Origin: Protea cynaroides
Taxonomy: Eukaryota > Streptophyta > Magnoliopsida > Proteales > Proteaceae
NCBI GenBank assembly: GCA_028583415.1
Contig: CM053265.1
Span: forward strand, 29,336,653 to 29,400,652
Direction: 5' to 3'
Length of the DNA: 64,000 nucleotides
The position numbers were made by a program, and so were the translations under genes. Shown in pieces: positions 44,786 to 56,443 of the stretch (position 1 is the stretch's first letter; every line of letters starts with the position of its first letter). The notes under the pieces are model-generated. The model was not told the origin of the DNA, did no database searches, and worked only from the letters and a program-made list of their open reading frames with translations.

Positions 44786-47485
44786 TGTCACACCCTAATT
44801 CTGCACCATTCAGAACGGTGTAATGAACCGCTATAAACCAACGGTTCAACCAGGATCTCTAATAGGCGGTATCCATTAAAAATAAAACCACGCACATCTA
44901 CAACCATAATCAGAATAAATACACAATAGCGAAAGTCTTATAGTAAATGAACTGAGCATTCTAGCTATAATAATCATAATTAAAATATCAAGTTATTATT
45001 GTATCAACTGAGACATAAATAAATAAAATACCAATTTCATCCCTTTATAAATTCAAATAAAATCCTAATAGAATACGCATGAGTTGCACTCGCATGAGGG
45101 GTCATGCGCATCCTCTAAGTCTTCAGCTTCCATTGCACCAACACGCGCATATACCGGATCATTCATATAATCTGCAACTGTAGTACCTGCATCATCAACT
45201 AAAAATATTCAATGTCGAGAGGGTGAGCACACATCATGGCTCAGTGAGCAAACAAAACAATGCAACAAACATATGCATGCACTCAATTCATATCTTTGGT
45301 CTGGAAAATAAGTTTGCAATGTGCTATAGGAAGGATAGGTGGCCAAAGATCACGTTTATTGATGCCGCACCTCTATACATGAGTGTGTGAAGCCGCCCAA
45401 AGGTAACGTTTATTGCCGACTCACATGCACCCAATCATGGACAATGTACACACAAAGGTCACGTTTACTGCTGTACCCGCTGCCCATACCAACACGTAAG
45501 CCCCTGTTGGCAAGGGCTCGCAAACTGGGCTCGCAACTAACCAATCCTAATGCCAATCAGTGTATCCAAGGCCTCACCCCAGCATCCCTCAATACGTCCA
45601 TAGATATAGGGCTAAGGCCCCCCGACAGAGTCAGAGACTACACGGTCCGAGACTACCTCCCCTCATACCCTACGACGTAATAGTTCCGCTAAGGTAATGG
45701 CGATACGACGATATCAGCGGACAACACTTGAGTTAGAGATAGAGCTAGAGGGCTGAGGCCCGGCCTATGACACCCCCCTAATACTCGCTCACATCAAGCA
45801 CACCAACTACACACATACATTCACATGTCTATTCCTATCATCATCATCATCATCATGTTATAAACAATAATTTAAATATGCATGAACAGTAATAATAGAA
45901 ATATTGGATGACATGGTGAATGCACATAACAAGCATACACACATAGAATCAATCATGGAATTGGACTCAAGAATAAAAAGTTTATTATTAACCAATTAGT
46001 TTAGGTCTTGTTCCCTCACCTTTGCTTGATCGTAGATCCTCTTTCAAGCTTTAAGAATCAACTAAATATCAATTTTATATCACTTCAAGACCTAATCAAG
46101 TCGATAGAATTTAATTAAAATTAATTCTGATTTTAAAAAGTATGTTGTTGGACAAGACTTGAGTTAGAGATAGAGCTAGAGTGTTGAGGCCCCGCCTATG
46201 ACACCTCCCCCTGTTACTCGCTCGCAACAAGCACACCAACCACACACATACATCCACATGTCTATTCCTATCGTCATCATCACATTATAAACAATAATTT
46301 AAATATGCAAGAACAGTAATAATAGAAATATTGGATGACATGTTGAATGCACAAAACAAGCATACATGCATAGAATCAATCATGGCATTGGACTCAAGAA
46401 TAAAATAGTTTATTATTAACCAATTAGTTTAGGTCTTGTTCCCTCACCTTTACTTGATCGTAGGTCCTCTTTCAAGCTTTAAGAATCAACTATATATCGA
46501 TATTATATCATTAGAAGACCTAACAAAGTCAATAGAATCTAATTAGAATTAATCTAGACTTTAAAAAGCATGCTGTTAACTGGGGGTCGATGCCAGGGTC
46601 GGAGGTTCCATTGACCCTGGGTGCGACCACCCACAGTCTGGACTTCCCGAACACTAAGGGTCGATTATCAGGGTCTAGTAGGGTCGATTGGCCATCCACC
46701 CCCCGTGCGACCCCTATGGGTTTAGTCAATTTTTCCTCCTACAGTCCATTCTTCGTATTTAGGGTCCTATGGCTTACTTCTACAATCCATTCCACACATG
46801 TTCTATGGCCTAGAACCGTAGTTCACTCACCTATATGGCTTTCATGATTTCCCCCATGATTTTCCATGAAAACCTAACCATGGGTGGATGATTTGGGTTT
46901 CTCCTAGATCATTCCCTCTTCTCTATCTATTCTAAGGTCTGTAGAATTACATGGAGATAGTATCCATACCTGAGAATTAGGCTTGTTTCTCTGAAGCCTT
47001 CTCTTTGATCTTCTTCTCCACTTTCCTTCTCTTCTCTTTCTCTTTTCCTTCTCTTCTTTTTCTCTCAATCCAATTAGAGTTCTAAAAGTAGTGAAAGAGG
47101 CTTAGGGACATCCTATTTATAGAGTAGAAACTCCCAAAATAAGTCCCATTGAGATTAGGAAGGAATCCCATTGAAATTTGGAAAGTTTCCAAATCACGAT
47201 TTCTGTCGGCAGACTGGGGGTCGATGAGGGGGTCGGAGATCCCGTCGACCCGTGGTTCTTAAAATGTCTGACCCCCGGTATATAACTCAGGGTCTAACTT
47301 TTATACTGGGGGATCCGACCATACCTTGCTGCGTATGTGACCCTCCCCCTATTTTTAGTATTTTTTGGTCAGTTTAATACCTGGGATCGCGATCTCCCTA
47401 ACACACTTGATCCATTTGGCTTGACCATGATGGGTAGACCTGGTTCAAGGTGGTAAGACCGGGTTAGTTCGATACGGGTCTTACA
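44786..47485 (-). repeat. 5' LTR of element C with internal duplication
   Basis: TGTAAGACCC at 47485 to GTGTGACA at 44786; 2.70 kb against about 2.27 kb for the 3' LTR. The excess is a 431-bp direct repeat. Other parts: proximal word array (about 47215-47345), TATA box (47113-47124 reverse), donor CTCAG|GTATGG (46969), distal array (46580-46715), mini-frame (45065-45202). Confidence 0.92.
45719..46580 (-). repeat. 431-bp tandem duplication inside the C 5' LTR
   Basis: Segments 45719-46149 and 46150-46580 both start GGACAA and share the ATG run, the CAATTAGTTTAGG block and the GATAGAAT.TAATTA block. They differ by several percent. The second segment is closer to the C 3' LTR (for example CACCTCCCCCTG) than the first, which suggests crossover with another LTR rather than simple duplication. 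Confidence 0.85.
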
Positions 47486-47674
47486 CGCGTACCCTAGGGT
47501 CGCATAAGGATCGACCCTACCATCGACGCTACGATGGAAAATACAGTGTTTTGTCAGTATGACTTAAAAAATTGGAAATTTATATTGATTAGTTGGATTT
47601 TGACTTGGGAACAACTTATAATGATTGCCGCACATGTTTTATGACTGTTTTTTAGACACTACCACCACCAGGAT
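47486..47674 (+). other. Element D spacer, right part
   Basis: Continues the D spacer beyond element C: CGCGT target copy, CTAGGGTCG and CGACCCTA words, then the pre-gag segment ending TTTTTTAG|ACACTACCACC, an acceptor-like site as in A, B, C and G. It stops before any gag ATG, where F is inserted. Confidence 0.8.
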
Positions 47675-49957
47675 CGTCACACCCCAATTCCACACTATTC
47701 AGAATGGTGTGATGAACCGCTAGCAAACCAACGGTTCAACCAGGATCTCGAGTAGGCTATATCCATTTTATCTAAACCTCATACATTCACATTCATAATC
47801 AGAGTAAATACACAATAGCGGAAGTCTTATAGTAAAATGAACTGAGAAATCTAACTATGATAATCATATTTAAATAATAACTTATTCTGTATCAACTAAC
47901 AAATAAAGAAATATCAATTACATGTCTTTACTAAATCCAAGTAATGAAAATAAAATCTAATCGAATACGTAGGAGTTGCACTCGCAAGAGGAGTCATGCT
48001 TATCCACTTCGTCTTTAACTTCCATCGTCGTCATGTGCCCATGCACTGTAGCGTTGACAAAATCTTTGACGGTAGTACCTGCATCATCAACTAAAAATAT
48101 TCGACGTCGAGGGGTGAGCACACATCATGGCTAAGTGAGCAAACAAAATAATGCAACAATACATATGCATGCATTCAATTCATATCTTTGGTCTGGTTTT
48201 AAGTTTGCAATGCGCAATAGAAAGGTTCGGTGGTCAAAGGTTAACGTTTATTGACTCCACCTCTATACACAGGGTGTGGAAGTCCGCCCAAAGGTTAACG
48301 TTTATTGTCGTCCCCATCCACCCTACCATGAACATTGTACAACAAAGGTTAACGTTTATTGTTGTACAGTGTCATACCAACACGTAAGCCCCTGCTGGCG
48401 AGGGCTTGCAAACTGGGCTCGCAACTAACCAATCCTAATGCCAAACAATGTATCCAAAGCCTCACCGCAGCATCCCTCAGAATGTCCATAGAGATAGGGC
48501 TAAGGCCCCCCGGTAGAGTCAGAGACTATAAGGACCGAGACCACCTCCCTTGATACTCTACGATGTAATAGTTTTGCTAAAGTAAGGGCGATACGACGAT
48601 GCTAATGCACAAGATTTGAGTTAGAGATAGAGCTAGAGTGCTGAGGCCCAGCCTATGACACCCCCCTGATACTCGCTCGCATCAAGTACATCAACCACAC
48701 ACATACTTTCACATGCCTATTCCTATCATTATCATCATCATCATGTTATAAACAATAAAGTAAATATGCATGAACAAATAATAGAAATATTAGATGACAT
48801 GTTGTATGCACATTACAAACATATTCGCATAGAATCAAGCATAGCATTGGACTCAAGAAATAAAAACAGTTCGTTATTAATCAATTAGTTTTTAGGTCTT
48901 GTTTCCTCACCTTAACTTGATCGTAAGTCCTCGTTCAAGCTTTAAGAATAACCTTTATATTGATATTATAATGCTAGAAGACCTAACAAAGTCGATAAAA
49001 TTTAATTATAATTAATTCTGATTTTAAGAACCATGCTGTTAACTGGGGGTCGATGCTAGGGTCGGAGTCTTGATCGACCCTGGGTGTGACCACCCCAATT
49101 CTGGGCTTCCCAAACACTGGGGGTCGATGCTCAGGGTCTGGTAGGGTCGATTGGCCATCGACCCCCCATGCGACCCCCTGTGGGTTTTGTCAATTTTCTT
49201 CCTTCAGTCCATTCTTCGTGTTTGGGGTCCTATGGCTTGCTACTACAATCCATTCCACACTTGATCTATGGCCTAGAATCGTAATTCATTTACCTATATG
49301 GCTTTCATGACTTTCCCCATGGTTTTCCATGAAAACCTAACCATGGGTGGGTGATTTGGGTTTCTCCGAGATCACACCCTCTTCATTATCTACACTAAGG
49401 TCTTTAGAAATTCCTGGAAGTAGTATCCATACCTGAGAAAAATACTCCTTCTCTGCAACTCTTCTCCTTTTGCCTTCTTCTCTTCTTTCCTTCTCTTCTT
49501 CTTCTCTTCCTTCTCTTCTCTTTCTCTCAATTCAATTAGGGTTCTAAAAGGAGTGAAAGAGGCTTAGGGAAGTCCTATTTATAGAGTAGAAACTCCTAAA
49601 ATATGTCCCATTGAGATTAGGAAGGAATCCCACTGAAATTAGGAAGGTTTCCTAATTTAAGTTTCGAACTATTTTTGCCGACTATCGGGGGTCGATCGGG
49701 GGGGTCGGAGATCCCGTTGACCCCTGGTCCTTAAAATGTCTGACCCCCCATGTAAAACTTGGGGTCTGACTTTTATACTGGGGGGGTCCGACCCTCCCTT
49801 GCTGGGTATACGACCCTCCCCTTATTTTGAGTGTTTTTGGGTCAGTTTAATACTTGGGATCGTGATCTCTTCACGCACTTGGTCCATTTGGCTCAACCAT
49901 GATGGGTAGACCTGGTTCAAGGTGGTAAGACCGGGTTAGTTTGATCCGGGTCTTACA
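47675..49957 (-). repeat. 3' LTR of element F
   Basis: In element direction: TGTAAGACCC at 49957, proximal word array 49685-49815 (GGGGGTCG/CGACCCCC), TATA box 49574-49585 (reverse), donor region near 49430, distal array 49040-49190, ATG run, AAGGTTAACGTTTATTG motifs at about 48236, 48292 and 48347, mini-frame 47957-48094 with one Cys changed to Tyr (SCECNSYVFD). Confidence 0.92.
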
Positions 49958-51687
49958 ACTCCCCCCTACTTATAAAAATTTCATCCCCGAAATTGTTCAT
50001 ACCTTTTAAGTCGAATAAGTGAGGGTATTGCTTTCGCATAGCATTCTCTTCTTCCCATGTAATTTCTTCCATGTCTCTACTTCTCCAAGTGACCTTAACA
50101 TAATAGATATCTCGGTTGCATAGTCGTTGAACCTTTCGGCTGGTGATTTCAGTTGGTGTTACTTTAAATGTCAAATCATCAGTCAAATCAGGCAGATCTA
50201 CTGTCAGAACGTGCGTTGGATCTTTGACGTACTTCTTTAATAAGGAAATTTGAAATACGTCATGCACACTTGACATAGATGGTGGTAGTGCTAACTGGTA
50301 AGCCACTTTCCCACGCTTAGCTAGAATCTCATATGGCCCGACATATCTTGGACTTAGTTTCCCTTTTTGTCCGAACCGTTTCAATCCTCGCATAGGTGAT
50401 ACTTTTAAGAATACTTTATCACCCACGACAAACTCAAGATCTCTGCGTCGAGTATCTGCATATTGCTTCTGACGATTTTGGGCTGTTCTCACTCTTTCCT
50501 TGATGATGTCGACCACTCGACAAGTCTTCTCAACTAATTCTGGTCCAACGAGACTACGTTCCCCAACTTCATTCCAAAATAAAGGAGTTTGACACTTTCT
50601 GCCATACAGTGCTTCATAGGGTGACATCTGTATAGTAGCCTGATAGCTATTGTTATAAGCGAACTCGATAAATGGTAACTTTTCATCCCATGATCCTTTA
50701 AAATCAATTACACATTCTCGAAGCTTATCTCCTAGAATCTGAATTGTACGTTCCGACTGTCCATCTGTCTGTGGATGGAATGCAGTACTAAACTTCAATG
50801 TTGTACCCATAGCCTTTTGCAATCCTTCCCAAAACTTGGAAGTAAATCATGGTTCTCTATCGGACACAATGCTCTCTGGTACACCGTGTAATCGAACAAT
50901 ATTATCCACATATAGCTTTGCTAACCTCTCTAGTGTATACTGAGGTCGTATTGGTATAAAGCGAGTTGTTTTAGTCAGGCGGTCTACAATCACCCAAACT
51001 GCGTCAACTACTCGAGGAGTCAATGGTAACCCTGCGATGAAGTCCATAGTGATGCAGTCTCATTTCCATGCTGGTTCTGGTAACGGCTGTAATAGTCCTG
51101 CGGGTCTTTGTCGTTCAGCCTTTACCTTCTGACAATTTAGGCATTGAGACACGAACTTAGCTACGTCTGCTTTCATTCCTCTCCACCAATATAATTTCTT
51201 TAGATCATGATACATTTTTGTACTTCCTGGATGTATCGAATAGATGGTGGTATGGGCTTCTTTCATCAGTCGGTGTCTAATGTCCACACTTTCTATTTCG
51301 GGTACACATATTCTTCCTTTGTACTTCAATACCTTCTCTTCGTCCAAGGAGAACTCAGGGTCAGTTCTACCTTTTTTGATGTCTTCTTGTATCGTTCTCA
51401 GGTAAGGGTCTGATTTGATAGGTCTTCACTTCATCAATTATATCCGGTTTAATCTTCAATGCAGCTAACATATTAGAAAACCGATGAATGAACCCTTGGT
51501 TGGCTAATCCATCCGTTGTATCTATCACATACTGCTCATTTCCATGATTGAATCCGTTCCAGTAGTACACATTGCTACAGTTTTGCTAACATCTCCTTGA
51601 GATTTTATCAATGTCTTTCTGCTCAACGCATCCGCTACTACATTAGCTTTCCCCGAATGATACTGGATATCACAATCATAGTCTTTC
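49953..51687 (-). pseudogene. pol: Element F pol 3' half (RH end, IN, CHD)
   Basis: From 51687 leftward: RNase H tail (DCDIQYH, ANVVADALS), linker with frameshifts near 51570 and 51420, zinc-binding region (HTTIYSIHPGS, CLNCQKVKAERQ; 51347-51060), DDE core start (MDFIAGLPL, 51047), then a stop (DREP then stop in the IVSDRDPRF motif), and a clean 289-codon frame 50822-49953 with QTDGQSERT, WDEKLPFIEFAYNNSYQ, GPYEIL and the chromodomain-like TWEEENAMRKQYPHLF. It ends SRGEL with the TAA inside the LTR. PPT at 49960-49969. Confidence 0.9.
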
Positions 51688-52038
51688 TATAAGACCCGTA
51701 TCAAACTAACCCGGTCTTATCACCTTGAACCAGGTTTTCCTATCATGGTTGAGTCAAATGGACCAAGGGCGTGAAGGAGATCGTGATCCCAGGTATCCAA
51801 TCGACCCTAAAACAATTAAATTAGGAGGAGGGTCGCATACCCAGCAAGGGAGGGTCGGACCCCCCCAAGATAGAAAGTCAGACCCTCTGTTTTATAGGGA
51901 GGGTCGGACACTTTAGGAAACCTAGAGTCGACGGGATCATCGACCCTCAGTTGCCGCCGAAACTAAAATTAGGAAATTTCCATAATTTCTATTAGGATTC
52001 TTTCCTAATCTCATAGGGACTTATTTTAGGATGTTTCT

Positions 52039-52196
52039 ACTATATTTAAAGGACATCCCTAAGCCTCTTTCACTCCTTTTACAACCCTAATTGAATTGAG
52101 AGAAAGAGAAGAGAAGGAAGAGACGAAGAAGAGAAACAAGGTAGAGAAGAAAGCAAAAGGAGAAGAGTTACATAAAGGAGTGTTCTTTTCAGGTAT
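52039..52196 (+). promoter_or_regulatory. LTR promoter, leader and donor of element G
   Basis: TATA-like TATATTTAAAGGACATCCC, pyrimidine-to-GA-rich leader, and CAG|GTATGTAT at 52193, a near-consensus plant 5' splice site. The matching acceptor would be GATTTTCAG ending at 56419. Confidence 0.55.
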
Positions 52197-52980
52197 GTAT
52201 ACTAATTCCATGAGTTTCTATAGGCCTTAGGTTAGATAATGATGAGAGTGTGATCTCGGAGAAACCCAAACCATCAACCCATGGTTAGGTTTTCATGGAA
52301 AACCAGGGGAGAATACATGAAAGCTATTTAGGTGGGTGATTCATGGTTCTAGACCATGGAATGCATGTTGAATGGACTGAAGGAGCAAGCCATAAGACCC
52401 CAAACATGAAGAATGTATTAAAAGGAGGAAAATTGACCAAAAGCCACCGAGGGTCGCACAGAGGGTTGATGACCATCCGACCCTGTGTGATCCTGAGTAT
52501 CGACCCTCAGGGTTCTGGAAGTCCAGATTTGGGGAGGGTCGCACCCAGGGTCGATCATGACTCCGACCCTACTTCCGACCCTCAGTTAACAGTATGGTTT
52601 TGAAAAATTAAAATAAATTTTAATTAAATTTTATCGACTTTGTTAGGTCTTCTAGCAATATAATAACATTATAAAGGTGATTCTAAAGCTTGGAAGAGTA
52701 TCTATTAGCAAGCTAAGGTGAGGAAACGGAACTCTAAACTAATTGGTTAATAACAAACTGTTTTCACTTTTCTTGAGTCCAATGCTATGCTTGTAACTAT
52801 GCGACTATGTTTGTAATGTGCATACAACATGTCATCCAATATTTCTATTACTTATTCATGCATATTTAATTTAATGTTTATAACATGATGATGATGATGA
52901 TAGGAATAGGCATGTGATTGTATGTGTGTGGTTGGTGTACTTGATGCGAGCGAGTATCAGGGGAGGTGTGATGAGAACAT

Positions 52981-53416
52981 CAATAAACATTAACCTTTGA
53001 CGGGTCTCAGCACTTTAGCTCTATCTCTAACTCAAGTCTTGTGCATTAGCATCGTCGTATCGCCATTACTTTAGCAGAACTATTATGTCATAGAGTATCA
53101 GGGGAGGTGGTCTCGGTCCTTGTAGTCTCTAACTCTACTGGTGGGCCTTAGCTCTATCTCTATGGATATTCTGAGGGATGTTGGGGTGAGGCCTCGGATA
53201 CACTGTTTGGCATTAGGATTGGTTAGTTGCGAGCCCAGTTTGCAAGCCCTCGTCAGCAGGGGCTTGCGTGTTGGTATGGCACTATACAGCAATAAACGTT
53301 AACCTTTGTTGTATAATGTTCATGATTAGGGTGGATGGGGATGACAATAAACGTTAACCTTTGGGCAAACTTCCACACCCTATGTAAAGAGGCGGGGTCA
53401 ATAAACGTTAACCTTT
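52981..53416 (+). repeat. Dispersed AATAAACGTTAACCTTTG motif in LTR G
   Basis: Four copies (52981, 53290, 53346, 53400) of an 18-bp word with the palindromes AACGTT and GTTAAC. The 3' LTR has the same set (62560-62996). B, C and F LTRs carry three related copies; A and D have only degraded forms. Confidence 0.7.
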
Positions 53417-53557
53417 GACCACCCAACCTTTCTATTGCACATTGCAAACTATAAACCAGACCAAAGATATGAATTGATTGCATGCATATGTACTGTTGCA
53501 TTGTTTTGTTTGCTCACTGAGCCATGATGTGTGCTCACCCCTCGACGTCGAATATTT

Positions 53558-53695
53558 TTAGTAGATGATGTAGGTTATACCATTGAAGATTATGTAAATG
53601 CTCCAGCGTATGGGAACGTAACGGCGATGGAAGTTGAAGCTGAAGTGGATACACATGACTCCTCTTGCGAGTGCAACTCATGTGTATTTGATTAG
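53558..53695 (+). other. 45-codon Cys-rich mini-frame in 5' LTR of G
   Basis: LVDDVG...THDSSCECNSCVFD then TAG, behind TATTTTTAG. Confidence 0.45.
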
Positions 53696-53984
53696 ATATT
53701 TTCTTAGTTTTCTTTACCTGGATTTATTATGGACATGTATTTGATATTTATTTATGTCTCAGTTGATACAGAATAATTTGCTATTTAAATATTAATATCA
53801 TAGTAGATTCTCAGTTCATTTTACTATAAGACTTCCGTTATTATATATTTACTCTGATTATGAATGTGAATGTATGGAGTTTAGATAACACGGATATAGC
53901 CTGCTTGAGATCCTGGTTGAACTGTTGGTTTGTTAGCGATTCATCACACCATTCTGAATAGTGCGGAATTAGGGTGTGACAACT

Positions 53985-53996
53985 TGGTATCAGAGC
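53985..53996 (+). other. Primer-binding site of element G
   Basis: Intact TGGTATCAGAGC, 3 nt after the LTR end. Confidence 0.9.
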
Positions 53997-54203
53997 ATCT
54001 CAGGCCTTGTCCGCTGAACTAGCATACATTCAAGACAATTGTGAACTGAGATAGGATAAAAGTAAAAACAGTAATATTAACACATTGTAAGCACAAATGA
54101 TGTTTGAGACCAATTTAAAAAGAGAATAATGCAACGATTAAAGGGGAAACAATTTTACATACAAGGAGAGAGAAATAAACGTATATACATAACTAAACTA
54201 AAG

Positions 54204-54237
54204 CAGAGTACAGGCCAAAACCCGGACAGTTACTCTG
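54204..54237. other. Conserved hairpin, element G
   Basis: CAGAGTACAGGCC and GGACAGTTACTCTG flank CAAAACCC. Positional equivalent of the hairpins in A-D. Confidence 0.5.
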
Positions 54238-54260
54238 TAGTACAACGAAAATAAATACAG

Positions 54261-55562
54261 TCAAGAAGCTGGAGGTGAAGGAGGAGGCGATGCCTCACGA
54301 TCTCTGTCATAGTCCTCGGCATAGACTCTAGTCAACCAGGCCACCTAAGTCTGAGTCGCCGGAAGACTAGCTGTGAGATCAGCCACCCGCTGATCAATCC
54401 GGCACTGGGCGTCTAGAAGCTCCTCCATCCTCAGATCAGATCTGCACTGAGCCTCTCTGGTCTCATGCAACATCTCCATCATATCAGAAGGTGGGCATGA
54501 AGGACCAGCCGCATAAGAAGGACCAGTCTCAGGTGCAGGACCCGCCGCAGAGGAAGTACCAGCTCCAGCCGCATGCGTGGGTGAAGGCGGTGGTATTGAG
54601 TCGACATCCATATACATGTGGTCATCGTCATCGGTAGGATCCGCATGAACTCTAGTAGCGGCAGCATCTGCCGTAACGACAGCATCTACCTCAGCGTCAG
54701 CGATCACGATGCGAGTGTGAGGGCGCACCATCTCGTTCCTCTCCTCGTCACTGACTTGGGCATCCCGCATACCCATCTTGCAGATAGCCTCTCAATCTAG
54801 AGGCGACGAGAAGGTTTTCTCCTGAATCTTCTCATCCACTAAATCAACCCCCAGACGGGTAAGCAGAACAGTGATCATACGTCCATAGGGTAGATTACCC
54901 CCATGACTGGGTAATGTGGCACTGATCATAGTCTGCATGATGATGTAAGGAATGCAGACGGGCTATCTAGTGCAAATGTTGTACAGAAGATACTGGGTCA
55001 GTTGAGAAACCCTCTCGTAATGGCCACTCTGTGAAATCAGATAATGCTGGATAATCTTGCAAAAGACCCGTGGAGCCAGACGCATATAGCAAGCTCTCAT
55101 CTGCCAGCGATCAGGTCGTAGTAGCTGACTATCAATCTCAACCCTCATCTCTGTGGAAACGAACTGGGGCTCTCCAGGAGCACAGTAAACCATGGGGCTG
55201 TCATAGGGAATGCCCAGTAGGTCGGCCAGTTGCCGATAATCGAATGAAATGTTCACCCCCTTAACATAGCTTGTGATGCGTAGCTCGTGACCCCTATCCA
55301 CATCATTGTAATCCCCCACCACCTGGAGATTACAATAAAACTATCGTACTAAATCCAGGCATGTGCAAGCGTCATAAGTGATGACAAGGAGCCACCCCAT
55401 ATCACCAAAGGCCCTCTCCACGTTGAACAAGGCTAACTCAGCCAAGTTCACCATACGACCACCCTCTACCTTCTTATGAGCGTAGTGGGAATACTATGCC
55501 TCGGCTTCGTTGGAGCGGAAGCGAAGGGGATCACGAACTCTGGGTACCTTGGTACGAACCAT
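54261..55562 (-). pseudogene. Element G antisense accessory ORF (aORF)
   Basis: Start ATG 55562 (MVRTKVPRVRDPLRF). Stops at about codon 23 (EAEA then stop), in the FYCNLQ motif (about 55343), near 54965 and at about 54792 (DWEAI block); one stop near 54345. No frameshift is needed over the whole length. Motifs: ALFNVERAFGDMGW, ADLLGIP, TRLGVDLVDEKIQ, acidic MYMDVDSIPPPSP, an Ala-rich region (AETGPSYAAGPS type), two 14-residue repeats (AQCRSDLRMEELLD), and the DREASPPPSPPAS end. Resembles the 'putative plant transposon protein' family; role unknown. Confidence 0.62.
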
Positions 55563-56443
55563 GGTATCTGCCAAATAGGAAAGAAAAATAGATAATGAGT
55601 TAATAGGATAAAAATCCGAAATTTGACATTAAAACGACGTAAGTTGGCCAAAAGCCTTACTTGTCACCCATACACGTGGGCAGGAGGACTTACGTAGGTT
55701 CCAACATATTCTACAATACTCAAATAGTAGGAAATTCTAGCTAATGAAGTCCAATTTGAATAAATTGCAAGGAAATCGAAAATTTTGACAAATTAGGGCA
55801 AAAAGAGCAAAAATCCAAATTTCTCGATAACCAACCGATGAAACTCAAAAATTTTTGAGGGCTTTCGTTCCTCGAGACACCAATAACAAAAGCCCCCAAA
55901 TAAAAATCAAATTTTTACTGTTGGAAAAAGTTTAATTTGAAAAACATAAGTTAAATGGACAAAAACCTAGAAATGGAAACCTAAAAACAGGTAAAAATGA
56001 GAAAGCATACCTGTAGGGATGATGTGGACAACGAAACACGGATCCAAACTGACCAAAATAGCGGAGTGGCACTGTAGCAACTCAGAGGTGAGAGACGAGT
56101 CAAAACGGGAGGGAAATAATAGAGAATGAACCTAGAATTGGATCTTAAAGGTCTGATTTTTGGTCAGAGGATCGGACAATTCGACCAGGATCATTGACCC
56201 TCGGATCGACCCTCCCATCGACCCTCAGCTCTCGGGAAGAACAAATCATTCCCAGGGTCGGATACTGAGGGTCGGACATATCATCGACCCCTACCATTGA
56301 CCCTACATAGAAAAGACAGTATTTTTCATAGAATGAGCTGAAAATTTTGAAATTTTACATCGGTTAGCATGCCTACATGTAGTATAAATGATTGTCTCAC
56401 CTATTTTGATGATTTTCAGGCACCACCAATCTCAGAAGAAAAT
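55563..56443 (-). promoter_or_regulatory. aORF promoter spacer and leader of element G
   Basis: Word array 56160-56310 (GAGGGTCG/CGACCCTC, same variant as the G LTRs) lies upstream of the aORF. Leader with putative 17-nt exon 55694-55710 before GTAAGTCC (reverse strand). On the plus strand, the TGATGATTTTCAG acceptor at 56419 precedes the gag ATG by 24 nt. Confidence 0.48.

Larger units (their letters stand above)
23566..47485 (-). mobile_element. Element C: full-length Tekay-like element carrying element B
   Basis: A minus-strand element with both LTRs, inserted in the spacer of D. Flanks are CGCAT (23561-23565) and CGCGT (47486-47490), a 5-bp target duplication with one substitution. Element B sits inside its 3' LTR. 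Without B it is about 12.2 kb. Its 5' LTR carries a 431-bp tandem duplication. Confidence 0.88.
47675..51687 (-). mobile_element. Element F: 3' LTR and 3' half of pol only
   Basis: Minus-strand element inserted in the D spacer (left flank AGGAT). The LTR terminal dinucleotide reads CG instead of CA (47675). Pol is cut inside RNase H at 51687 by the next LTR; the rest of F is not in the window. Confidence 0.88.
51688..53981 (+). repeat. 5' LTR of element G (probably recombinant)
   Basis: First word array 51832-51950 (GAGGGTCG/CGACCCTC), TATA-like CTATATTTAAAGG (52039-52052), GA-rich leader (52095-52180), donor TTTTCAG|GTATGTAT (52193), distal array 52448-52590, ATG run (about 52885), AATAAACGTTAACCTTTG motifs at 52981, 53290, 53346 and 53400, GCTCACTGAGC (53512-53522), mini-frame 53558-53695, GTGTGACA end. 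Confidence 0.9.

Noticed and set aside
48359..48553. Recurrent antisense LTR frame with RKPLLARACKLGSQLTNPN, present in several LTRs (also 24167-24460, 45387-45680, 53098-53292, 62676-62870, 20224-20553)
   Set aside because: It lies in the best conserved noncoding LTR block; start and end shift between copies, and the openness follows from high nucleotide identity. I see no independent sign of translation.
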